A stretch of DNA of 64,000 bases, taken from assembly GCA_025267735.1 (NCBI GenBank), contig CM046303.1, positions 37,833,380-37,897,379 of the forward strand. Reading direction: 5' to 3'. Positions 1 to 11,967 of this stretch are shown in pieces. Under the pieces are notes generated by a model. It did no database searches. It was given only the letters and a program-made list of their open reading frames with translations, and had not been told where the DNA came from. Positions within the stretch are counted from its first letter, which is position 1. Every line of letters starts with the position of its first letter. The translations under genes and the position numbers were made by a program. This DNA is from Mactra quadrangularis. Taxonomy: Eukaryota > Mollusca > Bivalvia > Venerida > Mactridae.

Positions 1-1200
1 AAGGCATTCAATGCAAAATCTCATGTATTTATTATCTATACTATTAAATTTGCGAGTTTCCTGTTTTGTGGAAGAAACTGCGCAGCTTTGAATAAATCTT
101 TTGTTTGTCGCTGGAGCACCTATATACCGGCATATCAAGTTGACAATTCATTTTTGACAAATCCTCTTGATATTTGCAAAAAACTGCCAAAAATCAACAA
201 AAATAGTGGGGTTTATGTGTCTAAAAATAGTTCTAGATAAAACTATAAATAGACATGTCAAACCGGAAAATCGAGTTAGATTCTCGACGTGAAGTAAAAT
301 ATTTCTGATCTTTACTGAATCGAATGTAATGCCTCTGTCACATGACTGTAACTGCTGTATTATCATGGGGAATCACCCAGAATACGTGCAACCTTCTTGC
401 CATTTTTTGAATATTCACCAAGCATGCGTTCTTTGTTTTCGAAATAATACCCATAAACCGCATACTCACCCAATTCTTATATTTTACATTATGCAGAATA
501 AACCACTTCACGTACTTCACATTTAATTTCGAGAGATACTGCGAACTGTCTGCGCAATTCACAAGAACGGTGACAAATTGTTAGTTACAATAATTAGATT
601 CTTATAGAAATTACTGCACCACAAAGTATCACTTGAGAGCTATCAGAGACATAGGTAAAAATTTATACGTGTCTGGTCCCGCTATCTACGGAAGAAGGGA
701 GCTACGAAGCGGTGTAATATGGGAGAACATATTCTCGGTCCATTTTTTCACAAGCAAGCTCAATATGTACCAGTGAGCCCTGAGAAGCTTGCTGATGTTT
801 TCTATACGCTGACCCAACTGTCTGTAATGATTGGACACAGTTGTTAGACAGATCAATATTATTCATGTAATTATTTCAGGTTTCATGTTAAAAGGGATTA
901 AATATCGAAAATTCACTTTTGAAATGAAAATACAAGCTCGGGTGACCAAGTTTCATAACTCCATGTTACATTTTCACAGTGTTCAGTCCTTTTAGAACTT
1001 GACAAATCCAGATTAAACTTATACTTGCAAAATCATATCTCCGATACTACACAATTATCAATTTCAAACTTCCTACAAATATTTTGCAATCTCTTATGAT
1101 CAAGTTTCATATGGATTTTAAACATGCCTGTTTTTAGGAACAGTTTCGAGAACTGTCATTACCTATTAAAGCCTGTGCTTGCACGGGCTCCCATCTAGTT
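1..1200 (+). repeat. Dispersed repeat R0, copy 1 (truncated by the window edge)
   Basis: This stretch matches, in inverted orientation, the block 28385-30520. The match runs from the window start to the motif CCCATCTAG near 1197. Copy 2 carries two extra insertions (28940-29515 and 29843-30195) that are absent here, so this copy preserves both empty sites, near 645-665 and 330-345. Short open frames inside it (for example 338-562 on the minus strand, matched by 29612-29836 on the plus strand) are conserved only because the DNA is repeated. No domain is recognisable. The family was not identified. Confidence 0.8.
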
Positions 1201-1654
1201 TTTACATAAAATCCTGTGGTTTCTTTTTTAAAGGCAAAAGACATCCTGTTCAGAGGGAATTATTTAACAAAATTGGAAAAAAAATTCTTGAAATTGGGAA
1301 AATGGTCATTATTTGGCATTGGGAATGGGGCCCATATTCAACCCATGAGATAGGCTGAAAAAGCCCTGGCAGAGGTTAAATTCGATTAAAATTATGGCTA
1401 AGGGAAATATCAAAATATGGGTGTTGTGCTAAGGATTTGTTCTGAAGAGGGCGCTCTGCTGAGGTTATACTGTATAAGAATTTTTATATCCTTACTCTGT
1501 CTTAAGCAACTTTTGAAAAAAATATGAAGTGATACTTGAATTATAAATAGCTTAAGAAATGTCAGCCACCTATGAAAATGGTGTTAAACATTGCTCATAC
1601 AATCATGTACATCTAAAGATAAGGCATATTTCTCAACTTCTTTAACAATTTTTA

Positions 1655-1926
1655 TTATACCCCCGCTTCGAAGAAGAGGGGGGTATACTGTTTTACCCTT
1701 GTCCGTGCGTGTGTTCGTGCGTGCGTCCGTTACAAAATTTTCGTCGCAGTTTTCTCAGCAACTATAACATGCAGCAGCCTGATACTTTGCATATTGCTTC
1801 ATCCCATAGTCCCATGTGGTGTAAAGCAATTTCATGCTCCTTGCTCATCTACTTCCTGTTTGTCGCATATTTTTAGATTTTGGCGGGGGTATCACTAGTG
1901 AGCATTAGCTCACAGATTTACTTGTT
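1655..1926 (+). repeat. Short interspersed repeat with CCCCCGCTTCG / GCGGGGGTAT ends
   Basis: It opens with TTATACCCCCGCTTCGAAGA followed by a hairpin partner GGGGGGTATAC, and closes with GGCGGGGGTATCACTAGTG and a small hairpin built from GAGC..GCTC. A GT-rich section (GTGCGTGTGTTCGTGCGTGC) lies inside. No coding capacity. It ends just upstream of the polypyrimidine tract and 3' splice site at 1951, so it sits in a 5' intron of the SOCS-box gene. It resembles small non-autonomous repeats common in bivalve genomes. The class is uncertain. Confidence 0.55.
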
Positions 1927-2009
1927 TGTATTGTTTTTTTTTTACTTTCAGATATTAGAAAAATGTTTTTCTACCCTTGTAGACCATAAATACTTCACCA
2001 TTTCTAATA

Positions 2010-4272
2010 ATGGGGGCAGAGGAGAGTAAGCCTGGCTGTCCATGTTATGGACTAATGGGACCTTTATCTGTTGTAAGTAATATGAATCGACAGGCTCAGA
2101 TGGCCAGGGCATGGGCCCTACTTCATCAATGTTCATTAGAACAGTGGAAAATGGGACATGGAGGTACGTTTAAAATATCTGTCAGTCATTTGTTTGAACA
2201 TATACTGTCTTATTTATTTATTTATTTATTGGAGTTAACGCCGTATCAACACAATTTAGGTCATTTCACGGCGTCCAGCGCACCTAACCTAGCTTTCCTG
2301 GACCATTGTCTATAACCAGTACTCACAAGGCCGGAAACTTCTCCATATTATCTAATCAATGGAGGAAAATCGACATTATTGTCAAATTTTCATGGAAGGG
2401 TATAACCTCCCCGGGCGAGATTCGAGCCCGCACCCCCTCGGGCACGAGTATCCAAATCCCGGCGCGCTACCAACTGCGCTATCGACCCGGGTTTGAACAT
2501 ATACTGTCAATGAGATTTATTTAAAGTGAATTATATTATTACCTGTGAGTCTTGATTTCACTTAGTGTATGAAATATTTTTTATCATCTCCTATAGAACT
2601 TTATTTAAGTTGTGATAGGTTAATAAAACAACATTGTTTAGAAAACACCAGAGAAGAAAAAGATAAGGGATGATTGTTTTTATAAACATAATGATATCTT
2701 TTACATACCAAACTATAATATAATCACTGCCTCACTGGTAGGTAATTATTGTATTTATGTCCAATAATAAAGACACGGCTTGTCAAGACAGGTGATTATT
2801 ATTACTACTGGTCATCTATTGCAAGTAAATATTTTACAAAATAATTAACTGATCACTGGATATGAAGGCATATAAGATGCACACCAAACTGCCATATTCA
2901 AACACAGAAATTGATCACACGATCAAGGGGTCTAGTGGCTGTATGGACAATATACATGTATAAGATAGCTCCTAACTGTGCAAAAGAAAAAGGGAGGAGG
3001 AGGCAGAGTCAGGAGCCAGGATTATGGGATTGCAACCAGTCTATGCACAGTGTCCACTGCTGTGTTGAGTCACACAAGTTAGCTAGATTACAAAAACCGT
3101 TTGGAGAAGGAACAAGGATTATGTTATACAAACAAAAATAACTATAATAATGGTTTTGTAATATATTTTCAGATGCAGCAGGTTTTAATGAGACTGTGAT
3201 GTGTTGTAATAATAGCGTGTTCAAAGATTGTAGCCCAGCATTCTGTACTAGTCGACAAAGTATAATCAATATACCTAAACCACACAAAATATTTAGATTT
3301 AGAAGGAGGCGAAAATTCACAAAAATGGCTGAACATTTTGAATACAAGGTTGTGCCAGCACAGATGTCGTGTATTCAGAACTTTCAAGTAAAAAGTGTGC
3401 TATGTTTTCAAAGTAATACAGTCATTCTTCACTTGATTCGTAACATGACTACTCAGTTTGGAATTGTTGACTTGTCGCAGGACAAATTCCTTGGAGTATT
3501 TGGTGTCCAATTTGCAAGCTTTAACAATGAAGTTTTGAGAGGAAAGATAAGTCCTGATTGTTCGGTATGTTTAATTAAAGTGCCACAACTTCAGGCAGGT
3601 GCCACTAATGCGTTCACCTTACAGCTGTATGATCTCAAAGGTAAGACTCTACTCAATGAGTACTCATTGCCTTATCTTGATACAGCTTTTGCCTTTGATC
3701 CTAGATTCAATTGGACCCGTCTTGCTGCAACAAGCTTTCTTCAAGAAAGTGATAATAGCCTTAGTTTGGTACAGGTTAGGAGCTGGGAGGTTATAGCTAG
3801 CAATCTTCGTCTAGATGATATGAGACCTAGTCAAAATCCAGAGCTTAAGGATATTTTGTATTCAAAAGACGGATTTCTTATCTTCGCAGTTATGGTTACT
3901 GGAGGGTGCCATTGTAGAGAAAGAAAGTCACGGCGAACAAACCCAATTGATGTAAGCATTTATGTGTTCAGTGCTGATAATGCAGACACACTTCATTGTA
4001 TTCAGTATCATAGATATACATGTGGGCTTCATCTATGCCCTGTGAACTACATGCCTGTGTTCTCACATTGTGGTAGTCGTATGGCTATTGTTTTGAATGA
4101 CATGGAAAGTGCTCTTGATCATGTACAGATATATAAGTTACCAAGTTCATTAAGTCTACAGAATCGATGTAGAACTCGTATATTACAACAATATTCACCA
4201 GAAAAACTTAATCAACTCCCATTACCTAACAGGATGATACAGTTTTTAAAATTTCATCCAGAATTTGACTGA
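2010..4272 (+). CDS. SOCS-box protein, probable substrate receptor of a Cullin-5/Elongin BC ubiquitin ligase
   Basis: Two coding exons: 2010-2163 and 3173-4272 (donor GAG|GTACGT, acceptor TATTTTCAG|ATG). Joining them keeps frame (one base plus two bases make a GAT codon) and gives 417 residues. The ATG at 2010 is the first after an in-frame stop at 1980-1982; a 3' splice site at 1951 shows that a 5' UTR exon lies upstream. The C-terminus is a SOCS box: BC-box SLQNRCRTRI (379-388) and Cul5-box LPLP (400-403), ending 14 residues later. SOCS boxes recruit Elongin B/C and Cullin-5, so a role in ubiquitin transfer is inferred. The middle is rich in beta-strand-like segments and may form a propeller, but I cannot assign WD repeats or name the family. 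Residues about 93-99 are strongly basic (RFRRRRK). A CHC cluster lies at 297-299. The N-terminus MGAEES fits a myristoylation site, with Cys10 and Cys12 nearby. A SINE sits in the intron. Confidence 0.85.
2210..2490 (-). mobile_element. SINE-A copy 1 (tRNA-derived), in the SOCS-box gene intron
   Basis: On the minus strand it has a tRNA-like head with A box (TAGCGCAGTTGGTAGCGCGC) and B box, a ~200-bp body shared with four other copies in the window, and an AAAT-repeat tail. It is flanked by an 18-bp perfect target duplication GTTTGAACATATACTGTC at 2192-2209 and 2491-2508, so the boundaries are exact and mobilisation by a LINE is implied. The B box reads GATTCGAGCC on the plus strand, one change from the consensus. 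Confidence 0.95.
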
Positions 4273-4356
4273 AATGCTTAGTGCATTTTTTATTAATTAC
4301 AAAAAATCTGTTAAATTCTTTGTTTTGATTGTCACAGGTCAGAATTGTATAATATA

Positions 4357-4738
4357 CACTGCCCTCCAAAAATTCCTTCACAGTACAAATTATTGAATTG
4401 CTACAAATTCGAAGTTTAAGTTTGAAGAATTATTCAATCATTGTTTATTCTATTCTTTATTAAAGCATGGGAACTAAATTTTAATTGGTACATTTCATTT
4501 CCTGAGTTGCAACAAAAGTTATCTATCAGCCTCCAAAAACTATGGTTAATGTTTCGCAATAAACCTGTCCAGTATCAAGGTTGAGACATTTATGTAAATT
4601 AATATCCAAAAGAAAATGTACCAATTTCAAAAAGCAAATTTCAAAATCATTTTACAATAAACTGCTTTTACAAATTTTGAAACTCCTTTCAGTACAATGT
4701 AAACTGTGAATGTGTGAAGTAACTTTTGGAGGGCAGTG
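4357..4738. mobile_element. 382-bp MITE with TA target duplication (Tc1/mariner type)
   Basis: Terminal inverted repeats begin CACTGCCCTCCAAAA at 4357 and end TTTTGGAGGGCAGTG at 4738, with similarity extending about 25 bp inward. TA flanks both sides (4355-4356, 4739-4740). No coding potential. It starts 85 bp after the SOCS-box stop codon, so it very probably lies in that gene's 3' UTR. Confidence 0.85.
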
Positions 4739-4747
4739 TAGAATAAA
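4558..4747 (+). promoter_or_regulatory. Candidate poly(A) signals for the SOCS-box gene
   Basis: AATAAA occurs at 4558-4563, inside the MITE, and at 4742-4747, just beyond it. I see no AATAAA or ATTAAA between the stop codon (4272) and the MITE start (4357). The transcript end may therefore be set by or beyond the inserted element. This is inference; no RNA evidence is available. Confidence 0.4.
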
Positions 4748-4754
4748 TCATTAA

Positions 4755-5362
4755 ATATATATGTTTATTAGCTATAGGCTAAGTTTAGCCTTTGGCCATT
4801 TCCATCGAGATATTTTATGGCAAAGACAAAAATACAATTTTCATACATTACATACAGAGAATCTACATAAAAAATAAACAGGATATCTATGAATAAAATT
4901 AACAGAATATATATGAGAAATTAAACAATAATTAATCATCCAAAAACATTATACATTTTCCAAAATATTTTTACGTTTTTTAAGACTTTCTGAAATAAAT
5001 TTGGCAGAATTTATATTAAACTTTTTATTATTTGACGACATTATATTATTAAATTTATGGATACATGACCATTTTGCATACGGGAGATATTTTTTTCTTA
5101 TGTCAAGATAGGCTGGGCAGCACATAATGAAATGATACTCAGTCTCAACAAAATTCATGTTACATAACCTACACAGTCTATTTTCCCTTAAAGTGCCCGA
5201 TATTCTTCCTGCTTCGATTTCTAAATTATGATTGCTTAATCTAAAACAAGTTAATTGTTTTCTTAATTTATCATTAAATACATTATCAAGATAATGAAAA
5301 GATATACTAGTAATATATGATATCTTATTAGTGAAAGTTTCTGTCTGGTTAAAATTCAGCAT
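4755..5362 (-). pseudogene. Fossil non-LTR retrotransposon, 3' end of the reverse-transcriptase ORF
   Basis: Minus strand 5362-4949 reads through 137 codons ending at a stop. It contains LSNHNLEIEAGR followed by a cysteine/histidine knuckle RLCRLCNMN..ETEYHFIMCCPAY, a C-terminal signature of LINE ORF2 proteins. The same layout occurs at 60650-61560. The catalytic reverse-transcriptase region is absent; the copy is 5'-truncated near 5400, as usual for LINEs. Sequence down to about 4755 looks like its 3' UTR. Confidence 0.75.
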
Positions 5363-5399
5363 TTTTTAAAAGAATATGGCATTTTTTTAATAAGCTTGT

Positions 5400-6240
5400 A
5401 TCAGATAGAATGAGGATGCATTTATCTTCCTTAATAGAAGTTTTAGCTTTGGAATGTCACTGAAGTACTAAATATTTACATGATTTTCTTTGGAAGTTCC
5501 TATATTTTGAAAATAAAATTCCTGTATGAATTTCTTCCTATATAAATTCCTATATTTAATCAGGCTTAACTCTTCTTGGTGAAGATGCATTTTTATGTCT
5601 TTGAAACCACTCAAGCGATTCCCTTGCAACTTCTAACTTGTCTTCGGTATACAATTGAATTAGGGTCCTTTGGTACTTAAAAAATTCTTGGTTTAGGTTT
5701 TTGGTGCCTCATTTATCTTTGCAAATATTGATGGGATTCACTTGAAAATTCACACATCTCTAGAGGGTTACTATTGGAGGGCAAATACCAAGTTCCATAA
5801 CTCTAGGCCCAGTTTGACTGACTTATTGCCCTTCTTTTATACTTCTAGGTAATTTTTTGTTCAAGTTTTGTGCAACAAAACATTGATTTCTTAAAGGGCC
5901 TTTTTTCTCTTCCTTTTATTATTAAATCATAATTTATGTTTTTTTGCATGTTAGTGTTAAATTCACTCGAACCTTTAATAGTATTCACACAGTAGTAGCA
6001 ATAAATCAAAAACTGCACTTGTTTTACTTTCATGCACTTATTTGAAGTCATGTGCTATTTTTACTGAACACTTGTCTCAGTATTTATATTTGTAGGTCTA
6101 CTAATACACATGATTGTTATGCATATTTTGTCACAGTTAATTATGTTACTATTAAGAAAAAAAATGCCTGACTGGTTCAGATATTGGTTGCCTATTCTAG
6201 CTCTTTATCATATGAAAGTATCCAATAAAAAAAATATATA
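5400..6240. other. Unclassified intergenic DNA
   Basis: AT-rich, no coding region or repeat boundary recognised. A short alternating TA run (6235-6246) closes it. Confidence 0.5.
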
Positions 6241-6245
6241 TATAT

Positions 6246-6908
6246 ATACACTACTCAAAAGTTCTAAACCGCCACTAGATAAATGGCTATATTTTATTGT
6301 TTAATAATTAGGGAATTTTTTACTTTCTATTATAACATACAAGTCAATAATATTGATTCTTACGTGTATTTCAACAATTTAGTCATGTCATGTTAATATA
6401 ACATACAAAAATTAACGTAAAAGTAGCAAGCCAAAATGTTGGAAATTAACAGTTTTAACTTAATGGGAAATGTGACCACCAGCGATTGCAATGATTGCCT
6501 GACAGCGACGTCTCATGGACCTGACACAGTTTTACAAGAACTGCATGCTGTAGAACAGAGTCCAATACATGGGCAACCAGACGTGAAAGCTCTTGCAGAC
6601 TGACTGGTTGTGGCTGGCGTCCAATCTCCCTTTTAACCAATCCCACACATTTTCAACGGTTCTTAGGTCGGGAATTCCAGTCCGTCGGTATTTATCAATT
6701 AAGTTGTTGGATGGTAGAATGATGTCTATGGTATCTCCTCGCAACCTCAATCAAACACACAAGGATATTAAATAAAACTCAATTTGACTACTTTTTAATG
6801 ATAACAATGCGATCACATGGTTAGTAATTGGCATACCTGCCTTACAGAGGTACCAGCTTCGATCATTCCAACTGCAATAGCGCGTTCTTCAAGCGACATT
6901 CTCGCCAT
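6246..6908 (-). pseudogene. Internally deleted Tc1-like transposase remnant
   Basis: On the minus strand an intact-looking N-terminus starts at the ATG complementary to 6906-6908 (MARMSLEERAIAVGMIEAG). The reading then jumps to the C-terminal region: VENVWDWLK (the ENLW-type block near the last catalytic acid), then QPQPVSLQELSRLV and, after a frameshift, SMRRRCQAII ending at a stop near 6460. The HTH linker and the first two catalytic acids are missing. The left terminus begins CACTACTCAAAAGTTC at about 6248 after TA; I could not find its partner on the right. Family-typical length is about 340 residues, so this is a dead, deleted copy. Confidence 0.8.
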
Positions 6909-7151
6909 GTTTTGTGTTTTTCTTGTGTCTTAACATAAATACTAGATGAAACAAAGACAAAACATATGTAGCTTAGTGCATGGGAATTTTGTGCTCATTT
7001 TATCGGAATAGCCACTTCCGTTCCGATTCACCGATTTCACTCAGTTGAAATTGCACTTGTACATCCATGAAAAGATCAAAGAAAAAAGATAAAACTAAAT
7101 ATAAATTGTCTATGTCATTTATTACCTTTTTCAAAATAAGATGCTTAACTT

Positions 7152-8288
7152 TTTATACGCCTTTTTGAAAAAGGGAACGTATTATGTTATGATGATGTCC
7201 GTATGTCTGTCCATGAACAATTTGCTTGTCCGGATGATAACTCAAGAATTGATGTACATGCGCCTAGGTTCCCCAAATTTTATGTGTTGATAGCCCTTGG
7301 GTAGAGAGGGTGCCCTATTAATTTTGAGACCCCAGGGTCAAAGGTCAAGGTCACTGGGACTTAAAATATGAAAACTTTGTGTGGACATTAACTCAACAAC
7401 AACTGTACCTAGGTTCACCAAATTTTATGTGAGAGTAGCCCATGTGTCAATGATATGCCCTATTGGTTTTGGGGCCCCAGGGTCAAAGGTCTAGGTCACA
7501 GGGACATCATATTCATATGGAAAAACCTTGTTGGGACAATAACTCAAGAATTACTGTACCTAGGTTCACCAAATTTTTATGTAAGAGTACTCCATGTGTC
7601 AAGGATGTGCCCTATTGGTTTCGGGGCCCCAGAGTCAAAGGTCAAGGTCACAGGGACATTATATGGAAAACCTTGTCTGGACGATAACTCAATTACTGCT
7701 TTACCTAGGTTCACCAAATGTTATGTGTTGATAGTCCTTGGGTAGAGGATGTGCCCTATTGGATTTTAGACCCATGGGTAAAAAATCAAGGTCACCGAGA
7801 CTAAATTTATATAAAAACTTTGTCCGGACAATAACTCATTAATTACTGTACCTAGGTTCACCAAATTTTATGTGAGAGTAGCCCCAATGTCAAGGATGTG
7901 TCCTTTTGGTTTTGAGGGTCAAAGGTCAAGGTCACAGGGACCTTATATGGAAAAACCTTGTCTAGATGTTAACAACCACTTTACCTAGGTTCTCCAAATT
8001 TTATTTATTGATACTCCTTGGGCCTAGGGTGTGCCCTTTTGATTCTGAGGCCCCAGGGTCAAAGGTCAAGGTCACTGGAAGTTCATAGGGGAAACTTTGT
8101 GGTGAAAACTGGACCACAGCTGTACCTAGGTTCTCAAAATCTTTGCTTTGGATAGCCCACAGGTTAAGGATGTGACCTATTCTGAGGTCCGGGGGTCATT
8201 GGTCAAGATCTTTGGGACTTCATATGAGACAAAACCCAGCATGGACTGCACACGGGCGTATCATGCCCCACCCAGCGGAGCTCTTGTT
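7152..8288 (+). repeat. Long interspersed repeat with ~147-bp tandem core
   Basis: It begins TTTTATACGCCTTTTTGAAA and ends near GGGCGTATCATGCCCC..GGAGCTCTTGTT. The core contains seven diverged units, each with the phrase CCTAGGTTCACCAAATTTTA followed by GGTCAAAGGTCAAGGTCAC. Phrase starts near 7263, 7409, 7559, 7705, 7851, 7981 and 8125 give a period of about 140-150 bp. Open frames here are incidental. The architecture (unique ends, tandem core) matches non-autonomous bivalve elements such as the pearl type, but the class is not proven. Confidence 0.75.
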
Positions 8289-8356
8289 TACTGTTGGTAT
8301 ATATATTATTTCAGATGTAGGAAGTAAATGTTTTATCAGGATTTACTTAATTTAAT

Positions 8357-8560
8357 AGGAGCAGTGGTAGGACTTGAGCTTACGGATCAAGAGGTCCCAA
8401 GTTTGAACCCCATGAGGGGCACTGCTTATTTCCTTGAGCAAGAAATTTACCTACACTTGTTCCACTTCACCAAGGTGTAAATGCATACTATTAGGGGGTT
8501 ACCTGTCTGAAGGTGATTTCAATGATCAGGGGTTATCATATAAAATTGTCAAGTCAGGGG
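8357..8560 (+). mobile_element. Degenerate tRNA-derived SINE (family C)
   Basis: A tRNA-like start (GCAGTGGTAGGACTTGAGC) is followed by a B box-like GTTTGAACCCC and a body GAGCAAGAAATTTACCTACA characteristic of invertebrate SINEs. No clear target duplication. Only one copy in the window, so boundaries are approximate. Confidence 0.5.
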
Positions 8561-8589
8561 AACATGTATTTGAAAGCAGACTTTAAACC

Positions 8590-9456
8590 ACACTTTAACA
8601 ATTCCTCACTTTCACTGTAAAACAACCTTTATATTTACCTTTAGTTTAGCCTTGTTAGATGTAGCTTTAATATGATGGCAAACCATCCATGTACTGGACT
8701 ACAGTCAGAACACTTCCTGACTGCCAACTGTTTATAACACTATGGACCAGCTTAGGTCATATTAAAATAGAGGATGGTATGCTAATGAGGTTTAATATAT
8801 TTATACTTCACTTGTTAGGGCATTAATACTCTAGAGTTTCATATGTCTCAATCATGGATAAATGTTTTCTATTAACATGCTCATTCATTGTTAGTTTGGA
8901 TAGTTTTAATATTTGGCCCCGAATTCACTTTCAAATCATTTCTATTATAAGCAACAGTTACACATTTCCTTGCAAAATAGATTTATATTCATTTTAGATT
9001 ATTTAAAAAAATGTATTGTTCCTTCCTTGTGAAAATTTCTGAACTCGGGTTTTTGTGAGAAATAGGTTTTGACATTTTCTTCTAGCCTACGATGGCCCAC
9101 ATTAATCGCTAAGATTTCTATTCTCCTTGCCAATGGCACCCCATTATTATGGTCACGGGAAATTTTTCTAACTTAGATTGGTGTACAAAATTTTGTGTGG
9201 ACGTTTCTTAAGTCATGCCTCAACCACAGTTTATTGCAATTAATAGAAGTTCATTTTTCATGACTTATACTAAACAAAAATATTTCTAAGTGGCAATTAA
9301 TTTTTTTATAAAATAAGACATAATACATGTATATAGCATTATCATGTATAATTAATCAAAATTTACTTGCTTTTTATGACAGTAATTGAGTTTAGAAATT
9401 TTTTAACAAAACTATGGGCTGGGCTAGGGATGATCCATGTTCAGATCTGAAGGTCT
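8590..9456. other. Unclassified intergenic DNA
   Basis: AT-rich sequence with no supported gene, RNA or repeat. Confidence 0.5.
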
Positions 9457-9471
9457 TTAACACTTACTTAA

Positions 9472-9761
9472 CCCGGGTCGATAGCGCAGTTGGTAGCGCG
9501 CCGGGATTTGGATACTCGTGCCCGAGGGGGTGCGGGTTCGAATCCCACCCGGGGAGGTCATACCCTTCCATGAAAATTTGACAATATGTCGATTTTCCTC
9601 CATTGATTAGATAATATGGAGAAGTTTCCGGCCTTGTGGAAGGGTAGGTGAGTACTGGTTATAGACAATGGTCCAGGAAAGCTAGGTTAGGTGCGCTGGA
9701 CGCCGTGAAATGACCTAAATTGTGTTGATACGGCGTTAACTCCAATAAATAAATAAATAAA
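9472..9761 (+). mobile_element. SINE-A copy 2
   Basis: Plus-strand copy: head CCCGGGTCGATAGCGCAGTT with A box, B box GGTTCGAATCC, shared body, and AAAT-repeat tail. A 15-bp target duplication TTAACACTTACTTAA lies at 9457-9471 and 9762-9776. Confidence 0.95.
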
Positions 9762-9776
9762 TTAACACTTACTTAA

Positions 9777-10440
9777 ATGTATAATGAGATTTCTTGTATG
9801 CTTTTCTTTATATCATTGTTTTTTATGTTGATGGGTTTTTTTAGAGAAAAAAAACCTCTGAAAATGTGAAATGATAATGTTTTCATTGCTGTAAAAAATA
9901 TTCATCTTCAGCTTTGAAGTCATCTGATGGAAGAATGACATTACCTATCATTATATTATATTTGAGCTAACTTTTACTAAGAAACAAAAGACTTGAAAAT
10001 TTTGTTATAAGATTATTTTCAAATTGTTAACCCTGAATCTATATTTACTCCTGTGACTTTACTTATTTTTAAAATGTATTTTTCTGATTTCACTTGATGT
10101 AAGAAAATCTTTTCCCAAGTTTGCTTTATGTCTCTGCTTTTTATGATGTATTTGATAAAACAGTGTACACTTTGTTGCTTATATTTAAATGCTGGCAATA
10201 TTATTTTATTTGTGGTTTTTTTTGTAGCTGGCTACAAACTATTGTTATTATTGTACATCTAGTCAATGTTATTGATGACTTTTATTTTGTTGTTGTTTTG
10301 AGATAACTGTATAGGTGATGGTTTTAACTTGTATACTACAGTTCATACAAAAAACCTGTTTATGTAAACAATAGAATGAACTAATCCAAGACAGGGGATG
10401 CTCAGGGAAACAAATATTATATACATCTAGTGTTAATTTT
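9777..10440. other. Unclassified AT-rich DNA
   Basis: Poly-T rich; no coding region or repeat recognised. Confidence 0.5.
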
Positions 10441-10442
10441 TT

Positions 10443-11967
10443 AGCTCGACTTTTCGAAGAAAATGAGAGCTATTGCTATCACGTCGGCGTCGGCGTCGGC
10501 GTTGGCGTTGGTTTTCAGGTTAAAGTTTTTTTGAAACACTTATAACTTCAACACTATCCAAGTTATTTTATTGAAAGTTGGTATACTTATTAAGTGGGAC
10601 TGTATTAACCATTCTGTGAAAGGGGATAACTCTGGATGAATTATTTTATGAGTTATTGCCCTTTTATAATTAAATAATTGCAAAATATGAGGTTAAAGTT
10701 TTTCCTATGTAGAATATCTTCAATACTGATCAATTCGTTTGACTTAAAGTTTGTATACTTATTTGTCAGTACAATATCTACACGACAGTGAAGGCACGTA
10801 ACTGTGGATGAATTATTTTTAGAGTAATTGCCCTTTTATACTTAAGAAATTGCAAAATATGAGGTTAAAGTTTTTCCTATGTAGAATATATTCAATACTG
10901 ATCAAGGTATTTGACTTAAAGTTTGTATACTTATTTGTTGGTACTATATCTACCCGACTATGAAGGGATGTAACTGTGGATGAATTATTTTTGGAGTAAT
11001 TGCCCTTTTATACTTAAGAAAAATGCAAAATATAATGTTAAAATCATTTCTATATGTAATATCTTTAATACTAATCAAGATATTTGACTTTAAGTTTGTA
11101 TACTTAGTTATGGGTACTATATCTACACAACTATAAAGGGACGTTACTTTGGATGAATTGTTGTTGGAGTTATGCCCCTTTATACTTGAACATTTAAGAT
11201 TAAAATTTGTTCTCATGGGATATATTTAGAACTTATAAATATATTTGAATGAAAGTTGGAATGCTTATTCGTCAGTTCTTCATCTATCGGACTATAAAGG
11301 GACATAACTCTAGATGAATTACTTCAGAGTTATTCCCTTTATACTTTGATATTTAAGGGTTATGTTTGCTCAAATTTAATATATTTTTTTTTGATAGAAA
11401 GTTAGTATACTTTTTCATCAGTACTACATCTAGTTGAATACAATGGGACGTAATAATTGATGAATTATTGTTGGAGTTGTGACCCTTTTCAACTTTTTAA
11501 TTCGGGAGAAAGTATTATGAAGTGAAATATTTTCAATACTTTAGAAGATATTTAAATGACAATTAGTATGCTTATTCATCAGTACTACATCTACGCGACT
11601 ACAAAGGGACATAACTCATGATGTTATTTTTTGAAGTTATGCCCCTTACTTTAATTTTGAATTTTGTTCAAATTGAAATACAATGTATTTATAGTTCTTC
11701 ATATAGATATTTAAATGAAAGTAGGTATGCTTATTCGTTGATACTATGTCTACTTTACTCTGAAGGGGCGTTACTATGGATGAATGTTCTAGGAGTAATG
11801 CCCCTTTTATATTTTACAAATATGAATTGGTAATTATTGTTTGACTGAATTATATACTTTCAAAAATTATGTCCTGTCTTGAAATTACTTTTGTTTAAAG
11901 ATAAGCCTTGCCATGAACAAAACACCCGAAAAGTCGAGCGCGCTGTCCTTGGACTGCTCTTGTTTTA
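10443..11967 (+). repeat. Long interspersed repeat with AGCTCGACTTTTCGA end and ~165-bp tandem core
   Basis: Starts AGCTCGACTTTTCGAAGAAA and ends GAAAAGTCGAGCGCGCTGTC, so the ends carry a short inverted repeat (TCGACTTTTC/GAAAAGTCGA). A GGCGTC microsatellite-like run follows the start (10484-10512). The core holds eight diverged units containing AAAGTTGGTATACTTATT-like phrases at about 10575, 10747, 10920, 11093, 11253, 11399, 11559 and 11720, each followed by a TGGATGAATT phrase and GCCCCTTTTATA-like text. Non-coding. The end text CTGCTCTTGTTTT resembles that of the 7152-8288 repeat, suggesting a related class. Confidence 0.75.

Noticed and set aside
7455..7745. Two overlapping frames of 74 and 96 codons with repeated phrases
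   Set aside because: They are translations of the tandem core units of a non-coding repeat.
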